Source of the DNA: Tilletia caries
Taxonomy: Eukaryota; Basidiomycota; Exobasidiomycetes; Tilletiales; Tilletiaceae
Assembly: GCA_032718865.1 (NCBI GenBank)
Contig: JALUTQ010000027.1
Coordinates: forward strand, 434,001 to 498,000
Length of the DNA stretch: 64,000 nt
Direction: 5' to 3'
Part shown: in pieces, positions 53,639-64,000 of the stretch
Position numbering within the stretch: the first letter of the stretch is position 1
Layout: every line of letters starts with the position of its first letter
Notes under the pieces: model-generated
What the model was told of the DNA's origin: nothing
The model's database searches: none
Seen by the model: only the letters and a program-made list of their open reading frames with translations
Program-made: the position numbers and the translations under genes

Positions 53639-53860
53639 CCTTGTCTGCCTGAGTGAGTGAGTGAGTGAGTGAAGGTCCTCCCGATCTCACAGCTTCCCAA
53701 CTTTTTTCTTTTGAGAAGGAATGAGCGCAAACGCCGAATCGCCGCATGAGATCGAGAAGCTCCATCTTGACAGCGGCGGACTTGACCACGACACCCAGCA
53801 GCCACTCACTCACTCACTCACACACTCACACACACACTCACACACAGTCAGCAGTCAGGC
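53639..53860. promoter_or_regulatory. Bidirectional promoter, NOC4 and LRP1
   Basis: 222 bp between divergent starts, with a tgagtgagtgagtgag tract near 53650-53671 and an actcactcactcacaca tract near 53806-53845 in inverse relation. Both genes act in nucleolar RNA processing, so co-regulation is plausible. No classical PAC/RRPE box was found. Confidence 0.5.
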
Positions 53861-54823
53861 ATGGACGGCCTCGCTGATCCCACTCCCACCGCAGACGCTC
53901 TCATCCCACAGCTCACACAGCTCCAGGCCATCCTCACACAGCTCATCCCTTCCTCATCCTCATCCTCCTCCTCCCAATCCCAACCCTCTCTCCCCTCCTA
54001 CGAAGACCTCCTCGCAACCATCGAATCATCCTCTTCCACCGACAATGACAACCCCCTAACCCCCCGTCTCCACGCAGCACGCCTCAACGCATCCCTCGCA
54101 TACCTCATCCTCGACTCCCTCTGGATCCTCATGAAGACGCGCGGCATCAATATACCCGCACACCACCCGCTCCACATCGAACTCGAGCGCGCGAGGCTGT
54201 ATCTCGATAAGGTCAAGCGTGCCTCTCAGCCTGAGCATAGGCGCGAGCATGATCCGGTCATGGCGGCGCAGGTTGGCAATCAGAGGAGGCTGGATACCGG
54301 GCCCGCGGGCAGGTTCATCAAGGCTGCGTTGGCGTCACAACCGAAGGGAACTCTTACCAGATTTGCTGATGACGGGAAGGAAGGAGGGGACGGGGATGAG
54401 GATGTTGGCATGGCTGTTGTAGCGGAAGATGACACTCAGGTCCAGCTTGGCAAACGCAAAGCTCGGGACGCTGGCTCTAAACCGACATCGACATCAACAT
54501 CGACTCCGCCCAGCGGAACCCTCGCCGAAGATCCCAGGAAGAAGAAGCGGGCCGCGATGGACCCTTACACAGGTGAGCTCACCAAAACCATCCTCCCTCC
54601 TTCGCTCGCACATCACTCACCATCTTTCCCCCTCACTCCAGAGTACGACGCAGCGCCACCACAACGGCAACCCAAAGCAATTGCTGAGGGTGAAGACAAC
54701 GACGATGATGATGGCGAAGGCGAGGATGGCGAGGACGACGCAGCCGATCGATCGACTGCTTCGGACGCGAAGAAGAAGGGCAAGAAGAAGAAGCGCGGGA
54801 AGGGCAAGGGCAAGAAGAAGTGA
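53861..54823 (+). CDS. LRP1: LRP1/RRP47/C1D-like nuclear exosome cofactor
   Basis: Two exons: 53861..54572 and 54642..54823, 297 residues. The 69-nt gtgagc...ctccag intron is divisible by three, so an unspliced reading is also open. The Sas10/C1D domain spans about residues 15-125, with a helical N terminus (IPQLTQLQAILTQLI) and RLNASLAYLILDSLWILMKT plus HPLHIELERARLYLDKVK. The C-terminal tail is acidic and then lysine-rich (KKKGKKKKRGKGKGKKK), as in Lrp1/C1D, for RNA binding. Lrp1 binds Rrp6 and the nuclear exosome in 5.8S rRNA, snoRNA and tRNA processing. Divergent from NOC4. Confidence 0.92.
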   Translation: MDGLADPTPTADALIPQLTQLQAILTQLIPSSSSSSSSQSQPSLPSYEDLLATIESSSSTDNDNPLTPRLHAARLNASLAYLILDSLWILMKTRGINIPAHHPLHIELERARLYLDKVKRASQPEHRREHDPVMAAQVGNQRRLDTGPAGRFIKAALASQPKGTLTRFADDGKEGGDGDEDVGMAVVAEDDTQVQLGKRKARDAGSKPTSTSTSTPPSGTLAEDPRKKKRAAMDPYTGELTKTILPPSLAHHSPSFPLTPEYDAAPPQRQPKAIAEGEDNDDDDGEGEDGEDDAADRSTASDAKKKGKKKKRGKGKGKKK

Positions 54824-55303
54824 TTGCACACCCACCATCATCATCAGTCCGCCTCTTTCCCCGCAAGGAATCCATCTCCTTCATTCCAGCTCATGCAGCA
54901 ATAGACAAGCAAAAGCAAACAGATTGGATGCATGTCTCGAAGCGAAGTGTGTGTTTGTTGAATTGTGGAAAGAAATACAGATGGGGAGAGGTTCGTCAAT
55001 ATCATCAAGGGCCAGAGGCTCAGGATCGGAGCAAAAGAGAGAAAGGAAGGAGGGAAACCGGCGGGGAAACAAAACGGGGAGAGTAATCCGGTGCTGTACG
55101 AGTCGTTTAAAAGTATAGTAGTTGTAGATGTTTGTGGTAAGGAGGGAGGGCCTTGATGGGTTTCCCCCCCATAAATATGTAGACGGGTCGAGCTGGGCCG
55201 AGCTGGGGTGGACGCGAGTGGAGTGTCCGAGGCGGTGTTAGTCGAAGCCGGACACAGGAGGCGAGGCGGAAATTCGCATCCTTCCCATGAAAGAAAGGGA
55301 CCC
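54824..55303. other. Convergent 3' region
   Basis: 480 bp between the LRP1 stop (+) and the GNAT gene stop (-). 3' UTR sequence presumably; no conserved frame. Confidence 0.45.
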
Positions 55304-58272
55304 TCAAGGCAAATCCGACCTCCTCTCAAAAACATGCGCATCCGTACCCCCGACCCTCAACCGATAAGCAAGCGGGATCCTCTCATCCCCCCTATAGAAA
55401 TTCTTCCTCGTCCCCTGCGGCCCCTGCACCCTCCTAAACCCAGCCTGCTCATACAACCCAATCGCCCGCTCATTCGACGGATGACACTCCACCACAGCCC
55501 TCATCGACTTCGCCCGTCCGCTGACAGAGATCGACTGCGGTGGGCGCCGGAGAGAGTTATGCCCAATTCGAATCTCGCATTCTTCGAGCAGTCGTTCGAG
55601 GAGACGCGCGCCGAGACCTTGGGACCGTTCGTCAGGAGCTACACTGAGCGTAAGCACATGCGCCTGCTCCACCGCCGCCCCGCGAGCAGACGTATCATCA
55701 AAGTCGATCCCCGGCCAAAGTTCGTTCGCCAGTGGCTCGGTCGTCGTCAGTTGCGCCGTAGCGACGCCTACCACGTTCTCCGCGCCCTCTAGCATCGCGA
55801 AGGAGCGGAGTCGGTGGCCGGGGGGCGGGGCGGCCATTACGCGGACTGCGAGTGGGGGGGCGACGGGTAGGGGCCCGGCTAGGAACGGTTTGTCCGCGTC
55901 CCGCTCGTAGAATGTCGAGTCGGATTGGGGGAGGACCGAGGGGGGCAATGTACGTCCATGGGCGGGAAGGTTCGACCGATCCTCCGCGCGCGGCAGCATC
56001 CTCGTCGTCGTCGCCGTTGTGGCCGTTGTCGTGGCCTGCCGCTGCTGCTGTTGGGCACCTCGATCAGAAAGCGACGTCGCCCGCGTGAACTCCGTCCTCG
56101 GACTGACTTCGTCCGCCGAAGAAGAGAACGAAGAAGGCGAGCTCGAACCCGAGCCTGCATCCGAGCGAATGTCCTCCCCCTCCTCCTCCCCTTCCTCCTC
56201 CTCATCATCATCCTCAGCCTCAGCTTCCATCGACGAACTCGACCTCGCAACCTCATACATCTCCCCCCTCCCATCCGGCTTCACAGTCCTAGCCAACGAG
56301 CTGCCGACCCTCTCCCTATTCAACGTCCTAGAAGGAGAAGAAGCGCCCATGGGACTCGGCGAGAAGCGCGAGTGGATACTGTTCGCCAAGTCCAAATCCG
56401 AGGGTAAGGGTGATTCAGGCGCAGGGATCGGCCGTTTGACGGCTACGACGGCTACGTGTTTCTCATCCACGAGGAGACGGAGGAGGAAGCCTGCTGACAT
56501 GGTGTACGTCTCGCGGCCGGGTGACTGTGAGAATAGAGCGCCCAGTTCAGTTTAGGGGAGCCTGGAAAGAATAGGAAGGAAGGTAGGAAGGAACTCACCT
56601 TGTTCCCATCACCATGAAAGCAATGCAACTCCCGCACCTGCACGACATCGTCCCTCTTCAACTGTCGAATCTCCAACCGCGCATCAAGCGCAGCAGCACG
56701 TACAGCCGGCTCCAACGGCGGCGGCATCTGCGGTTCCACCTCCTCCTCCTCCCCTTCTTCATCAACATCAGCAACAGTAACGCCCTCCCGCATCCGACTC
56801 CGACTCCGGCTCTCCGCCTTCGCACCAGCAGCAGCGGGGGCAGGCAAGAACGAAGCCCGCGCAATCCGGGACCGTTCCGCCGCGGAGAGACTGGCTCCCT
56901 CGATATTGGACACGGAGGGCAGCGCGCGGGTCGCACGGGCGTATTCGGCGTCGATTAGGCTGGTTGCGGGGGCGGGGGGTAGGGAGAATTCGCTGCGGGG
57001 TGCGTGTTTTTGATGGTGGTGGTGGTGGGGCTTGGGTTTGGGCGAGGCGGTCGTAGGGTGGGGTCGTAATCGGACTGGTCCTGTGGGAGATTTCGTTTTT
57101 GTTTCTGTTGGCTTATCGTCCGTCGTCAGCGTCTCGTCTTCCTTCTCAGCCACTTCCTCCTGCTCCTCCTCAACATCCTCCGTCTCCATCTCCTGCTCCT
57201 CCTTCTGGTCCTCCTCGTCCTCCCAATGCACCCAATTCGGCCTCCTCTCCCACCCACTCCCCTCCAAATTCTTCCGAAGCATCTCCAACCGACTCGCCAG
57301 ATAGCTCGCATCCGGCGCAAAGCTCATGATCGCCCGATCCCCCAACGCCTCCATCTCCAACTCGACCGCATGCGCCGTTTTCCCGCTCCACTGCCTCCCC
57401 GCGAACTCGATTCCCCCACCTCCGTTGATTTTGGACGCGGAGGCTGTGCTGGCTGCGGCGCAGGAGGAGGAGTTGAGGCCGCCGGCGCCTCTGTTGAAGG
57501 CGAGGGGGGCGAAGGTGTTGCGGAAGTCGAAGTCCGGTGGGGAAGTTGCGCGCGAAGAGGTGATAGTCGAGTTTGAATCCGAGCTGGGTTCTGTAGTTGT
57601 AGTTGCTGCTGTGAAGTAGTCCACTCTGCGCCGGGAGGAGGTGGCTGCGGGTGTTTTGACGAGCTTGACGGCGGAGGTGCCGACGTTGTTGTAGTGGTGG
57701 TGGTGGTGGTGGTGGTGGTGGGTGGACTGGGGTGGGAGTCCGACGGAGGTGTCGCGGAAGGAGGAGGTGGAGGTTGATGAGGAGGCGAGGAGGACCATGG
57801 CGTCGTTCGCGAGGGCGTGGTCGGGCGTGCAGCATGGTTCCTCGTCGCTCTCGTCCTCTTCCTCCTCGTCCTCATCCCCTTGCTGATCCTGGTGGTTGAC
57901 GAACGTCCCCTGCTGTGAGAGTCCGTTGATTGCAGGAGAGGCGGTGGAGGAGGATGACATGCGTAGGGAAGCGATGGAGCGGCCCAGGTTGAGACTGGGA
58001 CTTCCCCCACTGGACGCGCCTGCGCTTGCGGTACGACTGCGCATGTTGAAGGGGATGAGCATGTCCGGTGCGCCGACGCCTACGAAGGCGGACTTGCGTT
58101 GGTGTTGCTCGCGCTCGTCCTGCTCGTTGGGAGCGGTGCCGTGGTCCTGGATGGGGAGTGCGGCAGGGTCTGTCTCTGGTGCCATGGATAGCCAGATCAT
58201 GGTGCTTGCTGCTGCTGTCTTTGCTCGTTTGGGACTGGGTTCGTTGTCGAGTGCAGGCGGTGTTGATCGCAT
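55304..58272 (-). CDS. Large GNAT-family N-acetyltransferase (NAA50/60-like domain)
   Basis: Two exons: 58272..56599 and 56524..55304, 964 residues. The catalytic domain is split by a disordered insert. The N-terminal beta strand RLEIRQLKRDDVVQVRELHC ends exon 1; exon 2 opens SPGRETYTMSAGFLLRLLVD then HVAVVAVKR. The acetyl-CoA loop is DERSQGLGARLLERLLEE near residue 860, followed by LYEQAGFRRV (conserved GLYEKxGF). About 170 disordered residues lie between the HVAVVAV strand and the next. The first 500 residues are low-complexity with a nine-His run, acidic stretches and Ser/Thr blocks. NAA50/NAA60 acetylate protein N termini; the target here is unknown. Size is far above the about 170-250 residues usual for the family. 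Confidence 0.82.
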
Positions 58273-58733
58273 TCAATCCCTTGGGGGTGTAGCTTGTGGG
58301 TGTGAGAGAGAACAGGGTCGATGCCTGTCCTTGTGTTTATAGGCAGCGCGCGCAGACCATTGCCTGTCGCTGATGGGTGGGTGTTGGGATTGTATCTATG
58401 GACTCGGGTCTCGGAGTCGGGAGTGCCTGGCGAGGGAGAGCAGGCGAGCAAGCGAGCAGGCGAGCACGCACGGAGTACGAGGTGGAAGGACGGAGCAAGG
58501 AACAAGGTGAACCCCGCGAGGCCGCGAATGTTGACAGCTATCGCCGACGCGCTATCGCATGCCCATTGCCCACCGGCCACCGCGCGGGGAAGAGTCAAGA
58601 GACCGAACGAACGAATGCACGTGCGATAACACCTTCACCTCATCAACCTCGCTTTACATACCTCACGCGCAAAGATTGCGAACGGAGGCATCGTAATATG
58701 ATAATGTAATAATCCTGATTGGCGATTGGGAGT
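58273..58733. other. Intergenic region upstream of GNAT gene
   Basis: 461 bp with gcgagcaagcgagcaggcgag repeats near 58444 and no conserved gene. It should hold the GNAT promoter and the CAX4 3' UTR. Confidence 0.45.
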
Positions 58734-59641
58734 CTACCATCGAGCCCGCACCTCCTCCTCCAGCGCCTTGATCCACACATCCGCCCACACCCCAAACGTG
58801 CTCCCCACCCCATCCAGTAAGAATCCAGGCACCGTCCCCTCACCCACGCCCCAGACTCGCATCCCATTCCACCCGGTGAACAGCAGGACCGCATTGAACG
58901 CACCCAGCAGCGCACCGACGCCGCACTGCGCAGGTGTGTGTAGACCCAGGGCGATCCGGGACCAGATTACTACGGCGGGGAACATGGCGGCGAAGGCTGC
59001 ATAGCCCAGTCGTACGCTGAGGTCGCTCACCAGTCCGTTTGTTGATCCACTTGAGGATGGTGAGGCTGGCGAAGGGTTCGTCAGGGCCGAGGGGACTGGT
59101 ACTGATGGGTGTAGCGGTAGGAGGACGAAGCATAGACTGAGATAGAGTCCCATGAATGTGATTGATCTGGAGGAGTAGAAGGGGAGAAAAATGTGAAATC
59201 CCTGCTTATTCATGTCGCTGACTCTGAATTGGACAAGGGCTTACGATGAATGGGTCGAAGGCATCCCATGCGTCCGCTTGTTGTACGAGCCTTCTGGACG
59301 AGGTTGTTTGATGATCTTCTTCAATCCTTTGGCTATGGACAAGAACATGGGTTCAGCACGAATGATACAAAGAATTTGGAAGGCAACCACATCTACTCAC
59401 CTGATAAGCTCGTCGCGGTGCTACCCAGGCTATAGATAACCGCATGACTTGTCCGGAGATGCATCACTCCTACCGCCGTAGCAGCGACGACAATGACATC
59501 CGTCTGGCCGCGAGGGAAAGAAATACAGGATCAGTTAGAATTCGAAAACAGTTGAATGTGAGTGGAAGAACTCACATGTCTGAGCACGGTGAGATGCCAG
59601 GGCAGAGGGGTCGCGGGCTTGTCCTTCGTGAAGCTCGGCAT
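58734..59641 (-). CDS. CAX4: Dolichyl pyrophosphate phosphatase (CAX4/CWH8)
   Basis: Four exons: 59641..59576, 59503..59401, 59332..59245 and 59166..58734, 229 residues. The phosphatidic-acid phosphatase (PAP2) signature appears across joins: KxxxxxxRP in KIIKQPRPEG, the PSTHSS core in KRTHGMPSTHSS and SRIALGLHTPAQ (SRxxxxxHxxxQ). Four or more hydrophobic helices surround these motifs. The protein releases phosphate from dolichyl-PP on the ER lumenal side, recycling the lipid carrier after N-glycosylation. N terminus MPSFTKDKPATPLPWHLT fits the CWH8 family start. Divergent from RAD5. Confidence 0.92.
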
Positions 59642-59917
59642 CTTTACTTCTCAGCGTCAGTGTAGAAGGGTTGGCAGTACATACATATGGTCTCCTGCTC
59701 GTGTTGGACTCGCTCGAGGCGCGCACGAAATGCAACATAAGCCAGGTTCCGTCGATGGAAACGCGTCGCGTCGCGTCGCGTAACAAACAAGACGCGTTCG
59801 TGTGGACAAGGTGCCAACAAAGTCGGAATCTTCCAACAGCCCAACACCTTCCATCGTCCTCACATCAGCAAGTCAAAGGGAGAGCATCTGGCCGCTGTTT
59901 CGTCCATCTGTCAAACC
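59642..59917. promoter_or_regulatory. Divergent promoter CAX4/RAD5 with two ACGCGT boxes
   Basis: 276 bp between divergent start codons. Two ACGCGT hexamers lie at 59761-59766 and 59792-59797, about 125-155 bp upstream of the RAD5 ATG, linked by a gtcgcgtcgcgtcgcg run. ACGCGT is the MluI cell-cycle box bound by MBF in fungi, which drives G1/S genes for DNA synthesis and repair. Assignment to RAD5 is inferred. Confidence 0.5.
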
Positions 59918-62900
59918 ATGTCGAGCGACGACGAGGACTTCTTCATGGCCCCGGCCGCTACGGACGTAGCTGCTCCTGCGCAGGAGCCAGCCTTGACGAA
60001 TGCGCACGCCGCCGTCGCGTCAGCGGAACCCAACCAACCTGAGGGAACGAACGGCGCAAGCAGCAGCAACAGCAACAGCAACAAAAACCGCAGTGGCAAG
60101 CGCAAAGGTCCTGGCAGCTCACAGCAAGAGGCGATCGACATCGACGGCGCCGCCACCAATGGCGTGACAGAGCAAGACGAACAAGAGGAAGAAGACGAAG
60201 AAGCCGACTTCATCATCTCCTCGCCACCCCACCCCTCCTCCGCCCGAGCAGCCGCGTCATCTTCCTCCCGACCCAAACGCAAAGCCATCAGCAACCTCCG
60301 CACAGGCGCATACCACGACGACGACTCGGACGGAGATGTGGAGATCGTACCCCCGCCTGGCGCCGACTCAGCCGAGCTCTTCTTAGACTCCTCCGACGTG
60401 GAAGAGATGGACGAAGAGGAGGACGAGCTTGCGACTGATGACGATGGTGCCGAAGACGCGAATGAACGATCGCGGAATGGAAAAGGAAAAGCGAAAGTAG
60501 GAGAACGCGCTTCTAAGAAACGTAAGACGGCAACGTCCACCAAATCCCGACGTCCCAGAACCGCAGCAACCCGCTCCGAGCCACCGCCCGCCTTCCAGAA
60601 ACGGTACCTAGGTCTCTTCGTCCTCTCCGGCTGGTCCTCCGTCAAAGGCTCCTCCTACATCAAACCAGGCGAGCACTTCACCGTCGAGCGTCAGACTCCG
60701 AAGAAAGCGCTCCAAAGCTCGTCTACCGCGAATAACAAGACCGGCCCATCTTCGGCGAACGGGAATGGGAAGAGTAAAGCTGGGAAGGGGAAGGGGACGG
60801 TTGGTGGAGGCGGTGGGGTTCAGACGAAGCTTAAGTTTGGGGGGAGTGCTGCGGGTTCGGGTGGGGTTGGGAAGGGGAAGGGGAAGGCGAAGACTCCGGA
60901 GAATATCATTGTGCGGTTCAAGAATGACAGAGGTGAGTTTCCCTGCTTCGTTGCCTTCGTTGGCCTACCTTTGAGGTCTGTCTCGCCTGCTTTGTTGACG
61001 CCTTCGAATTGTGCTGTTTCGTGTGTTCCAACAGGCTTCGAAGTGGGACGCTTGCCAGCTGAGGTGGCCTCGTGGGCTTCCAAGTTGTTGGATATGGACA
61101 TAGTCAGCTTTGACGGGACTGTGATCGACTGCCCTGACATGCTGACTGTCGGCTGTGACATGTTGCTCCAAGTCAAGGTACGTTTGCATGACCCCGCCTA
61201 CGGACTGCATTTGCGACTTTGCTCACATATCCCTCTCTCCAACCCTAATCTTCTGAATCCTATCCGCGCAGGCATACATCACCGCCTCCGCCTTCACCAA
61301 CGCGATCCAACTCTCCGGCGGGGACGATCCGCAGCCAGCCTCCTTCCGGAACGAAGCAGCCGAATCGACAGACGAGAAGATGCTCCGCGAACGTAAAGCG
61401 GGTCTCGTACGTCTCTTCCGCACATGCGGGCTCAAACCGTCGCTCTCGAATCGGATCTTGAAGTCGCATCGGGCGAACCAGGACTTTGAGAGTGGGTCGA
61501 TGCTGGATCATTATGGGAATGAGGCTTCTACGGCTGGGCTGGGTGGGAAGGGTTCGCAGAGGGTGAAGAAGGAGGTTGGGTTGGGTGGGGCATCTGGACA
61601 GGCTTCTTCGTCTTCGAAGATGCGAGGACGTGATGCGAGCTCTCCTATCGTCGTTGATGATGACGACGACGACGACGAAGAAGCGAGCAAGAATATCAAC
61701 AACTCGAATGGCAAGAACCGAGTCCTCGACCTCGACGCCCCCACCTCCACTCCCAGTCCTCCCGCCGACGAGGACGAACCAGTCATCGACCCCGAGCTCC
61801 TCAACACCGCCACCCAATCCGCTCCTATCGACGGGCCCGAAGACGGCACCGAGATCGCCCGCACGCAGATGAACGAAGTCTACTCGCGCGCGCAGGCGCA
61901 CGACGCCAGTCTGCCGGAGGTGGACCCGCCGGGGAGCTTTGGGTTGGAGTTGAGGCCTTATCAGAAGCAGGCGCTGGGTTGGATGGTGGCGATGGAGAGG
62001 AGTTTGAGGGATAGGGAGGAGGGGGAGGAGGGGGAGGAGGTGGGTGGGATGGGGCAGAGGGAGGCTTCGTTGCATCCTTTGTGGGAACAGTGAGTTTTTG
62101 GAAAGTCTGGGCTCTTGCTCTGTTGTGGGCTTAGGAGTGTTCTTACCTGCCGGCTCCCCCTTCCTTTCCATTAGATATGAGTTCCCACTCGATACTGAGA
62201 ATGCGGCGAGCAGTGAGGAACTGTTGCTCTCTTCTCAGCGCCATTTCTATCTCAAGTGAGTAGTGGGGAAGTTGGACCCCCTGTCACGTTCCTCACACTC
62301 CGTGAACTTCCCGTACTGACTCTTTTTGTCGGAATTATCATCAGTCCTTACACTGGACACCTGAGCTTGAGGTTCCAAGCTGGTGGGAAGGGCGCTCGTG
62401 GTGGTATCCTGGCGGATGAGAGTGAGTAGAGGTGGTCGCCCTAATGTCTGTTGGATATGCATCGCGGGACTGACCCATTTCGCTCGGTACTGTCTTTCGC
62501 CGACAGTGGGCTTGGGCAAAACAAGTACGTTAACCATCCCTCCTGCTACCTGATCATGCCTACACGCCAAGTTTGCTGACCTTCTCCCTCGGTTTTCAAC
62601 AGTCATGATGTGCAGTCTAATCCACGCCAACCGACCCCGACCAGACGGCGAAGAATCTTCCGACGAGGAAGGGGACGACGACCCCGACTCCCCCCGCGGC
62701 GCCCGACTCCAACAACAATCAATCAAGTCCGCCTTCTCCGGCAGTGCAGGACCTAAAGGATCCTGGACCCTCCCGCGAAAGAAGGCCACGCTCGTGGTGG
62801 CGCCGATGAGTCTCGTAGGCCAGTGGACCGACGAGCTCGAGCGGGCTAGTGAGGCGGGGACGATGAATGTGCTTAAGTACTATCACCAGTCTGATAAGGC

Positions 62901-64000
62901 GCAGTTGGTGCCCCGGTTGGCGGAGGGGAGTGTGGACGTGATTGTGACGTCGTACGGGATGCTCGTCAGCGAGTACACTCGCCTCCTGCAGCTCGGCGAG
63001 AACGCGTCCTCGTCAGGGGCGGGCAAGATGGAGACGACATGCCCCCTCTTCGCGGTCGAGTACCTCCGCGTCATCCTCGACGAAGCGCACAACATCAAGA
63101 ACCGCGCGACGGCGGTGGCGAAAGCGTGCTGCCAGCTGTCGGCGCAGCGGCGTTGGTGTCTGACGGGAACGCCGATCGTGAACCGGCTCACGGATCTGTA
63201 TAGTCTGTTGCGGTTCTTGCGGGTCGAGCCTTGGGGCGAGTTTTCGTTCTTTAACTCGTTCATCTCGAAGCCTTTCCAGAATAAGAATCCGAAGGCGCTG
63301 GAGATCGTCCAGGTTGTTTTGGCTGCAGGTGAGTTCCCCTTTTGCTTGAAGCGGTCGATATGGAACAATCAGCTGACAAGGAGGGCCTGGTTTACTCATT
63401 CTGCACCTGAACAGTACTGTTGCGTCGGGAGAAGAAGACGAGAGATCGCGATGGCAACCCCATAGCCTTGCTCCCGCCCAAGACGATCAAGACAACCCTC
63501 CTCACATTCACCCCCCTCGAACGACAGATCTACGACAGCGTCTTCCGTCGAGCCCGACGACAATACCTCAAACTCCGCGACCAAGGCACCCTAACGAAGA
63601 ACTTCAGCTTCATCTTTGCCGTCCTGATGCGCCTGCGTCAGGCGGTGTGTCATCCTGCGCTGGTGACTAGCATGACGAAGGATGACGATGCGGAGAAGGC
63701 GGTCAGTCTTGCTGAGATTGGCGGTAGCGGCGGTGGGTCCACATCGGCTTTGGGCGACGGGGGGGACGAGGATGACATTGAGGCTCTCGTCGCTCGTTTC
63801 CAAGCAGCCGCCGGCGCCGACGCCCCCCAAATACCCAGCGCCTTCTCGCGCCAAGTCCTCGAAAGCCTCACGAACGACGCCGCCGGCGGTGGCAGCGAAG
63901 GCGAGGGCGGGGAGGACTGGGACGAATGTCCGATCTGCTTCGAAGTGCGGAGTGGGATCTGCTTCATCCCGCGCTGTATGCATAAGGGCTGCAAGGAGTG
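59918..64000 (+). CDS. RAD5: RAD5-like SNF2 helicase/ubiquitin ligase (partial, runs off right edge)
   Basis: Exons: 59918..60932, 61035..61177, 61272..62089, 62175..62255, 62345..62421, 62507..62524 (18 nt), 62603..63328 and 63415 to the window end; about 1154 codons seen. The N terminus is acidic/basic and disordered. A HIRAN domain begins at [18 protein letters not shown] and continues [17 protein letters not shown]2 helicase motifs follow: [14 protein letters not shown], motif I ADEMGLGKTIMMC (built over three exons), DEAHNIKN (motif II) and LTGTPIVN (motif III). A C3HC4 RING starts near the edge ([22 protein letters not shown]). Rad5/HLTF polyubiquitinates PCNA and remodels stalled forks. 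Helicase motifs V-VI must lie outside the window. Confidence 0.95.

Noticed and set aside
1..64000. CRISPR arrays, bacterial operons, rRNA genes
   Set aside because: None seen; spliced eukaryotic genes throughout and no regularly spaced repeats.

Overview
The window looks like nuclear DNA of a basidiomycete fungus. Genes are intron-containing, with short introns of roughly 40-110 nt (mostly GT-AG, one GC-AG). Proteins carry long Ser/Ala/Asp-rich disordered stretches, promoters are CT-rich, and the core genes are typical fungal housekeeping genes (CCT7, VPS27, PUS3, NOC4, LRP1, CAX4, RAD5, RMD1, TMEM14). I lean towards Ustilaginomycotina/Exobasidiomycetes but cannot prove the class. Exon joins were worked out by hand from splice signals, frame continuity and family conservation.

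Layout. 0.6-10 kb: a mucin-like single-pass membrane protein, an LRR/F-box-like protein, and a divergent chaperone pair (CCT7 and a DnaJ protein). 11-16.4 kb: a 1585-residue membrane-bound NRPS-like enzyme of the Pls/PosA type. 17-22 kb: a four-TM protein, a TMEM14 protein and an RMD1/DUF155 protein. 22.6-23.5 kb: the first member of an unrecognised gene family, with its two conserved ends in different frames. 23.9-26.3 kb: VPS27. 26.4-35.7 kb: an accessory region with a 2.2-kb TIR element carrying pieces of an Lhs1/HYOU1-like HSP70 gene, two SDR genes plus a relic, two nested Mutator-like MITEs with 10-bp target-site duplications, a decayed repeat-rich stretch, and a 0.6-kb TIR element with a 7-bp duplication. 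35.7-44 kb: an unknown protein, PUS3 and an SMN1/YHR202W-like 5'-nucleotidase.

43.9-51.6 kb is a tandem segmental duplication. Each unit runs from the 3' end of the nucleotidase gene through a member of the unknown family into the 3' part of NOC4. The first NOC4 copy is broken: two fragments lie on either side of a WSS1-like DNA-protein-crosslink protease gene. The right unit ends in the intact NOC4. 53.6-64 kb: LRP1 (divergent from NOC4), a giant GNAT acetyltransferase, CAX4, and RAD5 running off the right edge.

Functional themes. Two divergent pairs share related roles: CCT7/DnaJ (folding) and NOC4/LRP1 (ribosome and RNA processing). DNA-repair genes WSS1 and RAD5 are both present, and RAD5 has two MluI-type ACGCGT boxes upstream. 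The most unusual content is the three-member family with an N-terminal YFE-MR / LTGI / WTS signature and a C-terminal helical domain, the duplication that spread it, and the gene-capturing TIR element.
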